A DNA stretch of 64,000 nt from Euglena gracilis (Eukaryota > Euglenida > Euglenophyceae > Euglenales). The stretch is from NCBI GenBank assembly GCA_039621445.1, contig CP154956.1, positions 24,726,743 to 24,790,742 of the forward strand, written 5' to 3'. A model generated the notes under the pieces. That model was given only the letters and a program-made list of their open reading frames with translations. It did no database searches and was not told where the DNA came from. The position numbers and the translations under genes are program-made. Positions within the stretch are counted from its first letter, which is position 1, and each line of letters starts with the position of its first letter. Positions 24,545 to 36,398 of the stretch are shown here, one piece after another.

Positions 24545-25481
24545 ATATACATACATGTATATATATATATGAATATGGATGAATGCATATATATATACAT
24601 ATATGAGGGGATATGATGTGGGCATATACGGGAAAATATGCAGATAATATGCGGTTTTTCAAAAACCACGCCGTGTTTGGTAACCCAACCATCATTTCAT
24701 TTCAGCCCATTTTGCAACAACTTGGTGGCATTTAGGGCTCTGATGTCTTCGACCATTTGCAACATATTGAATCATTTTGGATCAATTTTAATGCAAGTTT
24801 GGGCCATTTTGGGCCATTTCGGTCATTATTTACCGCGCAGAGTTATTTTACAACCAAATATAGCCCAAATGGTCAAAAAGTGGTTGATCATCGCCCAAAA
24901 TGGCCAAAACATGATCAACAGTGGCCAATTATGGTATAAAAAAAAAGGCCGACAACGCAAAAAAAAAATATTCAAAATGGGCGACATTGTGCAGAAGGGC
25001 CCAAATGGGCTAGAAAAATTGGCTAAAATCCCCAGGTTGTCTCAGGGGCAAGTGACACTCCTCTGTTGGTTTCCCTCTCTGCCATCCCAAGAACGATGCG
25101 ACTACCCCCAGGATAGTCCGGGATGGCGTCGGGCGGGCCATCGCTGGGGCGGCACACCACTTGTAGCTGGTCCGGCTGGCAGGCTCCAGCTGGGTGGACT
25201 GGATGCCCGCGTAGTACTTCGGCGGCAGCCGGACCGCATTCCACAGTTTGGCGAACTCGAAGAACAGGCGGGCCGCCCCTGGGGGGAGGGCACAACGGGG
25301 CTGGAGGTTGCCACGGAGGCAGAGGGGGAAGAGCCCGAGGCCCGCCGAGGTGTGCGGATTCATTTGCACGTCATCTTCCTGCCTCCCAATGCTCAGCCAC
25401 ATTAAGCACAGCAAAAAAAATTAAATACGTGACAACACGCACGCGCGCGCACGCACACACACACACACACACGCACACACA

Positions 25482-25517
<36 letters not shown>

Positions 25518-27920
25518 CACCCACACACGCATGCACGCACGCACGTACACATCAACACACGCATGCACACACAAATAAATATGGATGAAATTGGTTTTTC
25601 ACATATATGTATGTACGTGCATATGTTTGTGTGTATGTACATGTACACTTATATTCATGTGCTGCGTGTCATATTCCATATATATTAACATGCTTATTGT
25701 GTGTTCATATGTGTGTGTCACTTCGCACAGGAAAGAATTCAAACTTTGGGTTAGGGTTAGGGTTAGGGTTAGGGTTAGGGTTAGGGTTAGGGTCAGGGTT
25801 AGGGGACATGCTAACCCTAACCCTAACCCTAACCCTAACCCTAACCCTAATTTTGGGTCTTTATTTTCTTTACTCATACGTGCTCAACTTATTCTGGGAG
25901 ATGAGGCATTGGGAGATGATGCTTAGCTGCTAAACAGGAAAGGGGGGGGGAGAGAAGATAAAATGCAGGTTCAATAATTAGTCTCATTGTGTGCTCTGGA
26001 AGAGGCTTGAGTGAAATCCACATGAAAAGATCTATCCTCTGCAAAGATCGACAAAGTGGGGGGGGGGACCAATGCTCCCCATCCTCCCGACAGACCCTCC
26101 ACATCCAGCTCTCGCAAATGCTTGCCCGTCTGCTCAAAGCAGAACGTGGTCAGCTCTGCGTTCTTGACGAACATGTCGCCCATCGCCAGGAAAGACGGCG
26201 GCTGCTGGTCCTGAGGCCCAGGACACAGTTCCATTCCAATCACCGGTGTGTGGCGGAGGACGGGGTGTGCTCGGGATGACTTAATTTGCAGGCAGTCTTC
26301 CGAGCTGGATTCTCTCTGACCCTTGACTGTGCGAGATACCCGGACGAGGGTGCGAATTCCTTCAAAAAAAAAACTCAATGGATGTCATGGGAAGACAGGG
26401 GAGGGGGGAAGGTGTTTTCGACCCGTTGGGTGAGGGTTGGATTTCTGCGATGGCAGTGCTGAGTACAGCAGGTGGCCAAAAAAGGGCCACCTTTAATGGA
26501 CTTGGGTCGGACGCAGCTGAATGGTCAAACATATTGGGGAGGTGTTGGGAACCGACACTGCACTCTGTGGGAGAAGCAGTGTCATGAGTAGAGTGCAGTG
26601 TGCAACCTTCCATAAAAAATAGCCCTGTGTGCCCTTCCTCAAAAACAAATTGATGGGAAATGAAAAATACACAGAACAAATAAACTTCCCAGTAAAACAA
26701 ATTCAAATAAAATAAAAACCCCTTCTTTGCCATTCATCTGACTTTTTGCCTTTAAAAAAAATGGGGACGGCCCCGGACGCTGAAGGGTTCGGTAAAGGTT
26801 CAGAGAATGATCATATGATTGTGGAATTTGGTTTATCAAGGCTCACCAATCCTTGCGCAAAAAGTAAAAAGACCAAATGTGTCTCCTGTGTATGGTCCTC
26901 CTTGAGAGGGGCTGATTGATGAAGATGATGGGGAAAACGATGGGGAAATCAGTCATTTCAGGGGGTTACTTCTCCCGCAAAGGGTGCCAAACCGAGCCGC
27001 AAAATAACCCGTTTTCCATTACTCCTCCCTTTTGCATTGCAAAATTTGACCAACGGGGTCATGGCAACGACAACTGGTGGGTCCCCATCATTGCTGCTTC
27101 CCGTCCGTGCGACCGGGCTGTCGTCACCCACGCAGCACACCGCCGGGCGCGCCGCCATCTCCTGCCGGAGGGCACTGAGCGCCGCGTCCCGCTTGACATT
27201 GCGCTCCGCTGTCTTCTGCCGCAGCCGCTCTTCAGCGTCCCCGGCGTGCTTGGCACTCTTCTTATGCTTCTTCTCCTTCTTCTCCTGCGACGACGAGCAA
27301 GGCAGGCAGCAGGCATGTGCATTTGATTTGGGTTTATATGGGCACCTTGACCTACGAGGTATGGGTGGGCGGAGGGGTCTCCATCCTGCTATCAAAAAAT
27401 TTTGGGGCAGTCGATGACTGCATAAAAGCAAAATGGATAACGGACTCGAGATTCCGAGGACTCCAGAAGAGCTTGACGTTTCGTGAAGAAAGAACAAATT
27501 AGGCAAAAAAAAAACATTTCCACCACCAGGCTCCACCGAGGAAACCAGCATTTCCGCCTTGGGTCATCGAGCGGCCCCTCCTGGTGGGGGGGGAAGGGGA
27601 GTGGCTGACGTCCGGGGAAAGAGGACCCCTGGATGGATTCCACGGCGGCGTCACACTTCAGTTTGTGACAGCTGTCCACCTGGATTGACGGAGCTGCCCG
27701 ATGCAGGCTTCTTTTTAAGACCCCAGGGGGGGAGGGGGGGGTCCCCCACCCACCCAGGGTGGCGCGGGACCCCCCCCGGGGGGGGGGGGGCGGGGCGGGG
27801 AGCCCCCCCCAAACCGGGGCCGTTAAAGGCAATTTTCAAAAAATTTCTGCGCTTCGCGCCGAAAAGGTATACCCAGCGCCTCCGGCGCGGGACCCCCCAC
27901 CTGGGGGGGGTCCGGCCCGG

Positions 27921-27954
<34 letters not shown>

Positions 27955-29720
27955 GGGGGGGGGGTCTTCTGACTTAAAAACCTGGCCCGGTGTCACCACC
28001 CCCTGGCTTGGGGAGTCACGCGAAAGCTGGGCGACCCTGGGGCCCGGTTTTTTTTATAAAAGACCCAGAGGTGGGTTGGTCAGCATGCCAAAGGGACTGA
28101 GGGGTGGGTTTTCAGACCACTTTTTTCCTTGGTGTTGGGAGCGTGCCCAAAACCTCTTGGAAAAAGGCTCCCTTTTCCGTTGTTTTTTCTTAAAATCAGC
28201 AAAAACCCCATGAAAGAGATTTCTGAAATAGCCTCTGTTTTGCCTTTTCCTGCACGGACTCTCGGATGAGGGGATGTGGACCAGTGAAGAGAATCCATGG
28301 TGCACCGGTTTGGGAAGGTTGAGAGGTATTGGCGTTTTCAGAGTGTCGGCAGGACCGAGTGGCGAGGGCACCGGTTTCGGCGCCCACAAGGAAAGGGCTC
28401 TGGCAGCTAGGGTTGGAAGACGTGCAGAAGGATGTTTTTCAGAGGAGGGAAATTGGTGGCCATCTTTATTGTGAAGTAGAGGGAGGCACAATGATGAAAT
28501 GATTTTTACGGGGAATGAAGCTGCTCGGAAACTCTGTCTGTCGGCCGGGCTGATGGAAAGATAAATGCGTTTCAGGGGAACATGGCAGATGGCACCCTAT
28601 CATGCATCCCTTTCTGATGAACAAAAAAAAATCACACCAGGAAATAATCCCAGTGAGGGTAACAAAAACAAAAAGTTACTTGCGCAATTGCGCAAAAGAG
28701 TGTAAATCTCAATTTCAAAAAAAATACAATTCTTCACTTCCAATTGTGCGGGATGCTGAAAAGGTCTTCCGTTTGTGGACTCGGCACATCGGTGAAAACA
28801 AGGTCTCCTGTTGCTGTTAAAATCATTATTTATTGTCTTTGCCTCGACGTCAAAATACGGCCTGGTCCGGTCGAGCCACCGCCCCCCCCCCCCCAGGGCC
28901 TGGGGGGTCCCCCCAGGGGAGGATGTACTTTTCAGCGCCGATTTGAATTCGAACCTTCGAATTCCCTTCGCGCCCGATGTCCGGTTTCGCAGGTTTTGAG
29001 GCATGTGTTTTCACCCAAAAATAAGGACCCCAAAACGACCCCCCAAAAGGCTGCAATTCCAGAATGGGTCCCAGATTGCGCGATTGCAGCAAGTCCACTT
29101 TTGTGAGCTAAGTGCGAAGTAGACCGCCTAAGAATGGACCAGAATCACTGGATTTTGGCCAAAAATCCAAAAAATCAGCATTCAATTTGAAAACCGGCTG
29201 AGTGGTTCATTGGGTTTGTGCAACCCCCAGTCAGACCTTAAAAAAAAGATCACCTTTGCCGGAAATGCAGATGGCATTACATTTTTGCTCATCATTTGAT
29301 CATATAGGTGCAAAGAGAGGCATTGGGAAAACTTCCTGTTAATTGAACTGCAAAATCGATCATTCATCCATCTCCCAACGTGCCATACTCTCAAGTGGAC
29401 ATAAGTATTCAAGGCTTGCATTCATTGCAGCGTTTATGCCAGGGTTTACTCCAGCGCCTGCGCGCTCGGCCGCACACATTGGGGGGCCAATGAATGGGGT
29501 CCAACAATGAGATCCAACGAACCAACTCCAAAGGCCAGTGGAGCACTGGGGCCGAATGCTGGCGGAAGACCTGGCCCGGTGTACACTCGCAGAGCAGGCG
29601 CACCTTTTTTGATTCCTTGTGGCGGCTCTTCTTCTTGTGCTTCTTTTTCTCAGAGCGAGCCGACGAGGAGGACGTGGAGGACGATGCAACAGAGGCCGAG
29701 CGCTTCCGCTTCTTTCCCAT
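23934..29720 (-). CDS. SCI1-like conserved nuclear protein (five exons, 210 aa)
   Basis: Exons on the minus strand: 29,604-29,720, 27,141-27,284, 26,096-26,210, 25,158-25,278 and 23,934-24,069. Donors are GTGCGC, GTGTGC, GTCTGT and GTGTGC. All acceptors are CAG, and phases 0, 0, 1 and 2 match across every junction. The predicted protein starts MGKKRKRSASVASSSTSSSS, has a Lys/Arg-rich nuclear-type N-terminus and a coiled second exon. The conserved C-terminal domain follows: DMFVKNAELTTFCFEQTGKH, then AARLFFEFAKLWNAVRLPPK, YYAGI, and a TSYKW-SF segment formed across the last intron. This order matches plant style cell-cycle inhibitor 1 and related fungal and protist proteins of poorly known function, probably in nuclear RNA or cell-cycle control. 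The exact function is inferred. The start has no in-frame upstream alternative worth preferring. Intron 3 holds a head-to-head telomeric array. Confidence 0.82.
24168..24240. repeat. (TATA/TATATACA)n microsatellite
   Basis: AT-dinucleotide tract with regular CA interruptions, inside the window between the SCI1-like last two exons and its upstream exons. A second tract of this kind is at 24,501-24,576. Confidence 0.9.
24290..24480. repeat. ~31-bp tandem repeat GCCGTTTCGCCGTTGGCAAAAC
   Basis: About five degenerate units of roughly 31 bp, each with CCGTTT(T/C)GCC-type and GGCAAAACGGC-type halves that are inverses of each other. Lies in intron 4 of the SCI1-like gene between two TATA tracts. Confidence 0.7.
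25438..25575. repeat. (AC)n/(ACGC)n microsatellite
   Basis: Alternating AC and ACGC units in intron 3 of the SCI1-like gene, about 170 bp from the telomeric array. Confidence 0.9.
25748..25850. repeat. Head-to-head interstitial telomeric repeats
   Basis: About nine and a half GGGTTA units (25,748-25,804, with one GGTCAG variant) meet about six and a half CCCTAA units (25,811-25,850) across a short GGACATG junction. The orientation is (TTAGGG)n then (CCCTAA)n on one strand, so each telomere would point toward the junction. It lies wholly inside intron 3 of the SCI1-like gene. Confidence 0.95.
27720..27970. repeat. Poly-G/poly-C element with GCGCTTCGCGCC hairpin
   Basis: In intron 1 of the SCI1-like gene: G runs, GGGACCCCCCCCGGG, AATTTCTGCGCTTCGCGCCG, CCAGCGCCTCCGGCGCGGG, then about 32 C directly followed by about 12 G (27,919-27,962). 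It shows the hairpin-plus-homopolymer plan of the other intronic elements. Confidence 0.6.
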
Positions 29721-29881
29721 CGCGGTTCACATGTGGCCACGCTGGGGAAAGGAAGCGCCCGTTGAATAAATGGACGTGAAAAGAAGCCCTAAAACAAAGT
29801 GTGACAAACCTGTGGAGTCAGCCACTGAAACAGTCGATAGCAGCATCAAGTGAAATACCAAACGTTTCCTTCATTTCTTGC

Positions 29882-29940
<59 letters not shown>

Positions 29941-29954
29941 CTAGGCACACACAC

Positions 29955-30050
<96 letters not shown>
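29882..30050. repeat. (AC)n microsatellite, ~170 bp
   Basis: Long AC tract with one ATCTAGGC interruption near 29,939, upstream of the SCI1-like start codon. Confidence 0.95.
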
Positions 30051-30052
<2 letters not shown>

Positions 30053-31793
30053 GCTCCAAACCAACACCAATCATATATTGAGGTTTCAGTACTTCAGGGG
30101 AAGTGAACTATACTTGCTTGCTGGCTGTGGTGCGCATGACAGCATGAGGCTCCTGATGTCTGAGAAGCATATAGCTCAACTCAGATCGACCCAGCCGAAG
30201 AAGGGGTTAGAGTGGTGAAAAATAGCATTTGCAGACCCCACTCCCAGGGCTGTCTATCACCAGGATACCACCTCTGCCACCGGTGGGGTTGCGGGGATTC
30301 CCATACAGCCCACCATGTCACCACACACCTCGTGACAGTTGGCATTTTGGTGCTGTTGTCGGGATTTGTTGGGATTTGTCAGGTTCTGATCACTCGAGGT
30401 GGGGTCCCTGCGGCAATTCAATTGGAAGAACTCCATGAAAAGCAAATAATGTGTGCAGTACACATCATGTGCATTTCATCCATACCTCCTTGTCTGGAGA
30501 CACATACAAACATTCAAACAAATTTGGGAGCGCATGCAAACCGGCACCCAAAATGCTCCTAGCACTGGCCCTTCCGAATGCATAGTGTACAGACTGATCC
30601 CCTTGCTGACCACCACCGACAACAATCTCTAGCTGGACATTAAACCGCCAGTAGTCATCGTCATCTCCGATGGGGGCTTCCTTAGCAGAAGAGACTGGAG
30701 ATAAAAACAAACATCCTTCCAAAGCCACACACACACACACACACAGATTTTGAGGCACACACACTGTGTTCTTTCTTCCAGACAACCACTTTCTAGTGGA
30801 ATCTGGAACTTGGAGTTCTAGCGGAATTTTGCTGTGTGTGCTATGTGCTTCATCCATCTTCATATTTTGTCTCGTACCCCCCCCTCCCCTAGTCGTACGA
30901 CCACCCCTCATTTACGACCACCCCCCGGTCACAGGTTGCAGGTCATGGGGGTGTTATGACCACCCCCCCGGTCACAGGTTGCAGGTTGCGAAAAATTTAA
31001 CACCACCTTACCTATGACCGCCCCCTCAGTTACGACCACCCCCCCGGTCACGGTTGCAGGTTATGGGGGTGTTACGACCACCCCCCTGGTCACAGGTTGC
31101 AGGAACCCGGTTACGTACGAACTATAGGGGAGGGGGGGGTATTGCTTGATAGCCATAAAGATGCCAGTTTGTTGGATAGGCACCATGACTCCCAAGAATA
31201 CTATTCGATCCTAAGCTCAGTAAACCAATAGTTTGAAATGCCATCGCTTATCATGACAATCCCAAAGCGTGATACAGATGCGCACCCCAGGACGACGGCG
31301 TGGGGCGGGGGCAACATGGTATGGAGGTTGATCACGCTCATTCGATCACATTGGAAGAAACCTGAGAGAGTTTTTCTATCTGGGTAACCCCCCAAGTTTA
31401 AACAACCCCTCCAAATTTGAGCACCCCACAAATTTAAGCAACCCTTGGGGCCCGAACCGACCCAACACCCACCCCCTTTCAAGCCCACAGACACAGCAAA
31501 ATAGAAAAGATGGAAAGCGGCTGGCTGGCTCTTCGAACGGCAATCTGCATGTCCCACAGTGCCAGCGGCCATGACCGGGACGAGGTTCAAAAGTACGGGG
31601 AAACCAACACCACAGGCAAACCAAAAACAAAAAGATGAGAGAGGGAGAGTGTATGGCTGCTCTTCATCGACCACAGTGGCGAAGGACATACACACGGCCA
31701 GGTCAGGGAAGGGGGGCTAGGGGTGCCAGGTTGTCAAAGCCCGAGAAAAAAATGTAATATATATGTAGATATGTTGATATGTTTATATGAATA

Positions 31794-31832
<39 letters not shown>

Positions 31833-32560
31833 ATGTATGTATCACCTTTGAAAAACTTTTGGGAGAAGGGCCAAGAGTGCAGAGCAGGGATTTTTTTTTC
31901 TGACATTGGGGGGATCCCCTCACCCACCCAGGGGGCTAATTTTGGGGTGAAAAAATGCCCCGCAAAGCCCTTTGGGGTTGCAGCAGCATCACCAAAGCCA
32001 GCCCTACGATGCTGGGGGAGTAAGGGAAGGTGGAATGACCAAAGCATCACCCATTTAACTGCCATAAAAGACACCCCTCCTCTTCCTCCTCCTCCTCTGC
32101 AACATTTTCAATATAAAGCGAACCAGAGAAAGCCCACTAAGAAAAACCATTTTGTCTGTTGGGGAATACCAGGTAGGTAACACGTATGCGGGAATCGCAC
32201 TCTGGCAGCCCAGCCGGAAGGAGAAAAAGGCGGGGCAAATATGATGCATACTGTAAATGGTCAGGAACATCTCATTGCTTGATGACCTTCCAAAACTCAA
32301 TACAGATTCACTCAGTCACTCCATCCAAAATCACCAAAAGTCAAGGGATCTCGCCAATGTGCAAAAAAAAAAAATCCGGCACCTTCGGCGCCGCATCGGG
32401 CCACCATTGGTCATTTCCAGCTGTCCCATAGGGTGGAGGGGGCATCCAGGGCCAAAAACAATCATTTCGAAAAGACCAGTCAGTCACAGAGGGAACCCAG
32501 GAAGATCGGTGCGCACTTGGTCAGGAATGAGGAGGAGAGGGGAGGGGGCGTTAAATATCG
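30051..32560. other. Intergenic stretch without a firm gene
   Basis: Between the TGH-motif gene and the SCI1-like gene. A minus-strand frame near 31,215-31,345 (HTMLPPPHAVVLGCASVSRF) has some coding look but no confirmed borders. AAATTTGAGCA words occur at 31,395-31,440, and AT/GT microsatellites at 31,796-31,832. Otherwise nothing recognised apart from the TIR element listed separately. Confidence 0.35.
30875..31141. mobile_element. TIR element with TA flanks and internal GGTCACAGGTTGCAGG word
   Basis: TACCCCCCCCTCCCCTA (from 30,875) is inverted at the right end (TATAGGGGAGGGGGGGGTA to 31,141). CGTACG lies near both inner ends. The interior holds four copies of GGTCACAGGTTGCAGG-type words and repeated TTACGACCACCCCCC. 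TA at both outer edges could be a target duplication of a Tc1/mariner-like non-autonomous element. The low-complexity termini make this uncertain. Confidence 0.5.
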
Positions 32561-32605
32561 CAGAGACGCAGCCGACACACAGACGGAGGCCCCGGGAGGG
32601 CAGGG

Positions 32606-35600
32606 TCACCGGGCGGCCCCGCGCGGCAGGTAGTCCGCGTACGCCTCCGCCTCGTAGAACTCCGCGTTGATGGTCCGGCCGACGTCTGAGGACGGAGTGG
32701 AAGGTCCGGGGCCACTGCCCGGCGGTGGCACAGCCGCAAACCTCTGGACCCCTCGGCAGCAGGGTGGTGTTGCTTTGGTGAAAATGGGTGTTTGAGGACT
32801 CCTTGACACAAATTGTGCAGAAGGCGACGTTATAAGATAATGGGGGATTAAGGAAGCGTTCCGAAAATACAGCAAAAACACAAAAAAAGTTTTGAATGCT
32901 TCAGTGACAGGAACCTTGAACTGGCGGGAGAATACAAAATCGAGTTTGGTGTTTCAAAATAATCAAGGTCAGCAAAAAACGAGAAAAAGGAGCAGAACAG
33001 AGCAAAGAGAGAAAGAGAGCAATAAAAATAACCGGAGGAATTGCCAAAACCAGGCGAAATAAGCGAGCGGTTTGATATTGGCGGTGAAAAAACTGAAAGA
33101 GATGTTCCTGGCCCCAAAGCCAGCATTAGAGGGAAAACAACTGATTATTTCAATTCCTGGGGTTTCGGGGGGAGATGGGGGAGATGGGGAGTGGAGGGAA
33201 ACTAGGGATGTTGGGACTTCTGCATGGGACATTGGAGATCCTGTTGTGAAACTGTCCAAATTTTCAGGTTCTTTCGCAAAAAAAATGTGTAAAATAATAA
33301 AATGTTGACTTTCAGATGAGTTTTTCAGATGAGATCGGCAGCTCCAGGGAGGACACAGCCTTGTGGGAGAGGAAGAGAGGCGGGGGCACACTGTCATGCA
33401 CGCTCTGGCGGTGCCCCGTCCAGCCCACCACCTTCGCAGGCGACGCCTTCTCCGCCTTGCGCGCCGGGGGAATGGCGCACTGGGCCAGCACCGGGTTGCG
33501 GATGGCCGGCAGCCTGGAACGGAGGGCAGACAGCCAGTTTGGAATCGGAAGTGGGGTCTGCCACAGCGCAGCGTGTCATCGACATGGGTCATCATCATGG
33601 CGAGAAAACTGAAGGGGATACCTTTTTTGCACTTATTAGGGGTGTTTACAAATGTTCAACATGCGTCTGGCTGATGTTGTGTGTGAATTTGCAGACGGAT
33701 GGTTGATTGTAATCCTCGCTTTGATCCAAAATGGATGGCAGCAAACGGCCAATGGTTTTCTTTAAATAAAACAACTATCCCAGCACTTGTGGTGTTGTGT
33801 GGCGTGTGCTGCAAAGCCGGCAGTCCGGCCGGCACGGCATGAATCAGGCGGTGGGCGCCCGGCACACTTCACGGAGGAGGACTGCAACTGCGCGGTGTGC
33901 CTGACCGACTCGTTGAACCGCTCTGCGGCTTGGCCGCTGGGGTCCATGGCGGAGATGTACAGCCCCGCGACCAGGGGTTTTCCAAAGACCCGGGGGGTGG
34001 GGGGGCGTGGGCTGGAAGAGGGTGCCACCTCAGGGGGGGGTCCAGGAGTGGGGGGGGGGTTCTGGCCAGCGGGTAAAAATGGCAAAGAAAAGGATCCTCC
34101 AGGTAGGTTGGGATTGTTCAGCAAAAATAGAGAGTGAAAACCCCTGAAAAACCATCAAAACAAAATATATGTTTGGGGCTAGTCCATCGAAGCTGGGCTG
34201 GATGCAATTTTCTGTTGCAAAGCACCAAAAAAGTGCAGAAAATGGGTCAAATGATGTCCAAAAATGCTCCCGGGGGCAGGGTCCTCTGCGGCCAGAGATA
34301 GATGGGAAGCCTTGAGGGGGGGGGGGGGGGGTTGGACCCCCTCTCCTACCTCGAAACTGACATGGGCCCGGAAAATATTTGGTTTCATGGACGGGCAAAA
34401 AGCCAGAATCGGGTCAAAACTGGACGAAAAACCCTGATTTTTCTTTGAGAATAAATCAAAAAATTCTCGTTTGTTGAACTATTTTGAAATATATTTTTTT
34501 TCACGTGGAAAACACCAACACATCAAAAAAAAAGTGCATAATGCTCAAAAATGTTAGAAAAGGACCTTTTTTGCTCATTTTCCGGCGCTGTGTGCCGGAA
34601 GAAAAATTTCCGCTATTTTTGGAACCTGCCGAGGAGGGGGGTCCGGACCCTCTTCCCAACATCTGCGGGGGGGGGGGGGGCGCGGACCCCCTCACCACCT
34701 ACCTCAAAACCGAGGGGCTTCCATCCATGGGGGGGAGAGGGGGGTCAATCCACTCTTCAAAAAACCAGTCAGACACTTTTTCTTTGAGAAACCAGTCAGT
34801 CAATACCCGCCCCGGGGGGGGGGGTCGGCCTTCCAGGAAAACTGGCCACTTTCCAGTCACTATGGGCAATTTTAAGCTAAAAATTTTTCCCGGCGCCTTC
34901 GGTCACCAGCGAACTCAAGGTCAATCAAGCCACTTTTGCCCACCCCTGGCCGACCCCCCTGGGGGGTCCGGGCCAAAAAACCAGTCACTCTCGGGGAAAA
35001 AAAAACGCAGTAAGTCACCCCCGGGGGGGGGGGAAGGCCAGTGACTAAGTGATTATATGTTCCCATCCATCCTTGCCTCGGGCTTCAGAAAACCCCTGCC
35101 CGTGACGTGGTTCTTGAACGAGGCGTCCAGCGGGAACGACGTGTAGCCCCACTTGTCCACATGCTTCCCCTGCAGCAGGAGAGTGGGCCATCTGCGTGGC
35201 ATCAGACGATTGCATGAGAAGGTCTGTTTGGGCATGATTGTCAGAGGTGGAAATTAGTTGTCGAAGCTGCGTCGTCATGCCATACGACCCTTTTCAAGTG
35301 GGTGAAGCCCCCTCCCAAATAGTGCCCCTCTGGGATATTATTTCACCGCCCAAAATCCCAGCCCAATGGTTGGGGGTTAAAACTCCTGGAAAAATAAAAA
35401 AACGAAAAAAGCGGAAATGGTAAAAGCCAGAAAAAAATGGCGCATGAAATAGTTTCGGCCCCCCCCCCCTGCCTCGCACAGTTGCTTTTGGCGGAGAGCA
35501 GAAAATCTAGGTCACAAGTGTTTTGACAAAAAAAGCAAAAGATGCATTCAATAATACCCTGGATTGTCCTTTGCGACACTTGGCGACAACACATACGAAG

Positions 35601-35804
35601 TTCTTGGGGGGGGGGGTATTACCTCCTCGGTCGAAGTCGGATCCTCGGGGGGAGGGGGTATTAATTGGGGGAAGGGTTGTAGTGAAAAAAAAGGGGGTGG
35701 AGAGCCACAATGGCATTTAAAAAAAAACACAGGAGCAGACGCAGACACACACACAGACAGACACACAGAGCGTACACCACAGGCATCACATGCAATGCAT
35801 TTGT

Positions 35805-35840
<36 letters not shown>

Positions 35841-35889
35841 GCACACACACACACGCGCACGCACGCACGCACGCACGCACGCACACGCG

Positions 35890-35954
<65 letters not shown>

Positions 35955-36398
35955 ACACACACACACACACACAAGGCTTCTTTTTACCAACCCCAGGGGG
36001 GAGGCGGTGCCTGCGCTATGGAGGTGCCTGCCCACAGCAGGAACCACCCCACACACGTGTATGGACACACGCACAGAAGATATACAAGAGACAGAGGGCG
36101 AGAGGGAGACATTCGAAGGGGGCGCCCACTCCGCATTGAGCAGCCCGGTGGAGATCTTCTTCTGCATGCCCCAGTTGATGCCCACGGTTTGGGCGCAACC
36201 AGGCAGGTGGCCTCAGGGCTGCACGGGAAGGTCAGTGAAGACCCCCCACCCATCAGATGAGGGTGGGGGTGCCGACCCCCCCAACCCACCACCCGTATTC
36301 CCATACAGCCCTGGGTGGCCCGTGTAGCCTGCCACGCAGCCGGAGGCGATGGCCCCCCGGGTCTGCCCGAAGCTCGGCACCCTGGAGGCGTCGGCCAT
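32606..36398 (-). CDS. TGH-motif protein, candidate ciliary microtubule-inner protein (six exons)
   Basis: Minus-strand exons: 36,293-36,398 (ATG in good context), 36,111-36,211, about 35,094-35,169, from near 34.0 kb to 33,868, 33,392-33,513 and 32,606-32,685 (stop TGA). Phases agree at junctions 1-2, 2-3, 4-5 and 5-6; the 3-4 junction is unresolved. Donors are mostly GTGTGC-like. The protein starts [20 protein letters not shown]. It shows [20 protein letters not shown], then [54 protein letters not shown] and [13 protein letters not shown] joined to [20 protein letters not shown]. Repeated G-Y/W-TGH followed by a G-x-x-Y/N-G or VGRT turn is typical of small axonemal doublet-lumen proteins of the CIMIP2/FAM166 type. 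A role in the flagellar axoneme is therefore inferred, not proven. Confidence 0.68.
34735..35060. repeat. CCAGTCA family element, full length
   Basis: Lies within the third intron of the TGH-motif gene. Order: CCACTCTTCAAAAAACCAGT, CCAGTCAGTCAAT, C/G run, GTCGGCC, TTTCCAGTCACT, CCCGGCGCCTTCGG, CTGGCCGACCCCCC, GGGCCAAAAAACCAGTCACT, C/G run, GGCCAGTGACTAAGTGATTA. The last part ends 34 bp from exon 3. The same order is seen at 55,545-55,890. Confidence 0.7.
35802..35973. repeat. (AC)n with (ACGC) and CGCG interruptions
   Basis: Long AC tract with ACGC and GCGCGCGC segments in intron 2 of the TGH-motif gene. Confidence 0.95.

Noticed and set aside
26990-27420. Plus-strand ORFs opposite SCI1-like exon 2
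   Set aside because: Antisense shadow of a well-supported minus-strand exon.
29850-30220. ORFs of THTHTH or VCVCVC (also at 35.8, 25.5 and 60.6 kb)
   Set aside because: Translations of AC/GT microsatellites.
31201-31370. Minus-strand exon of an acyltransferase (HTMLPPPHAVVLG)
   Set aside because: Weak similarity, poor GC3 bias and no consistent splice borders.
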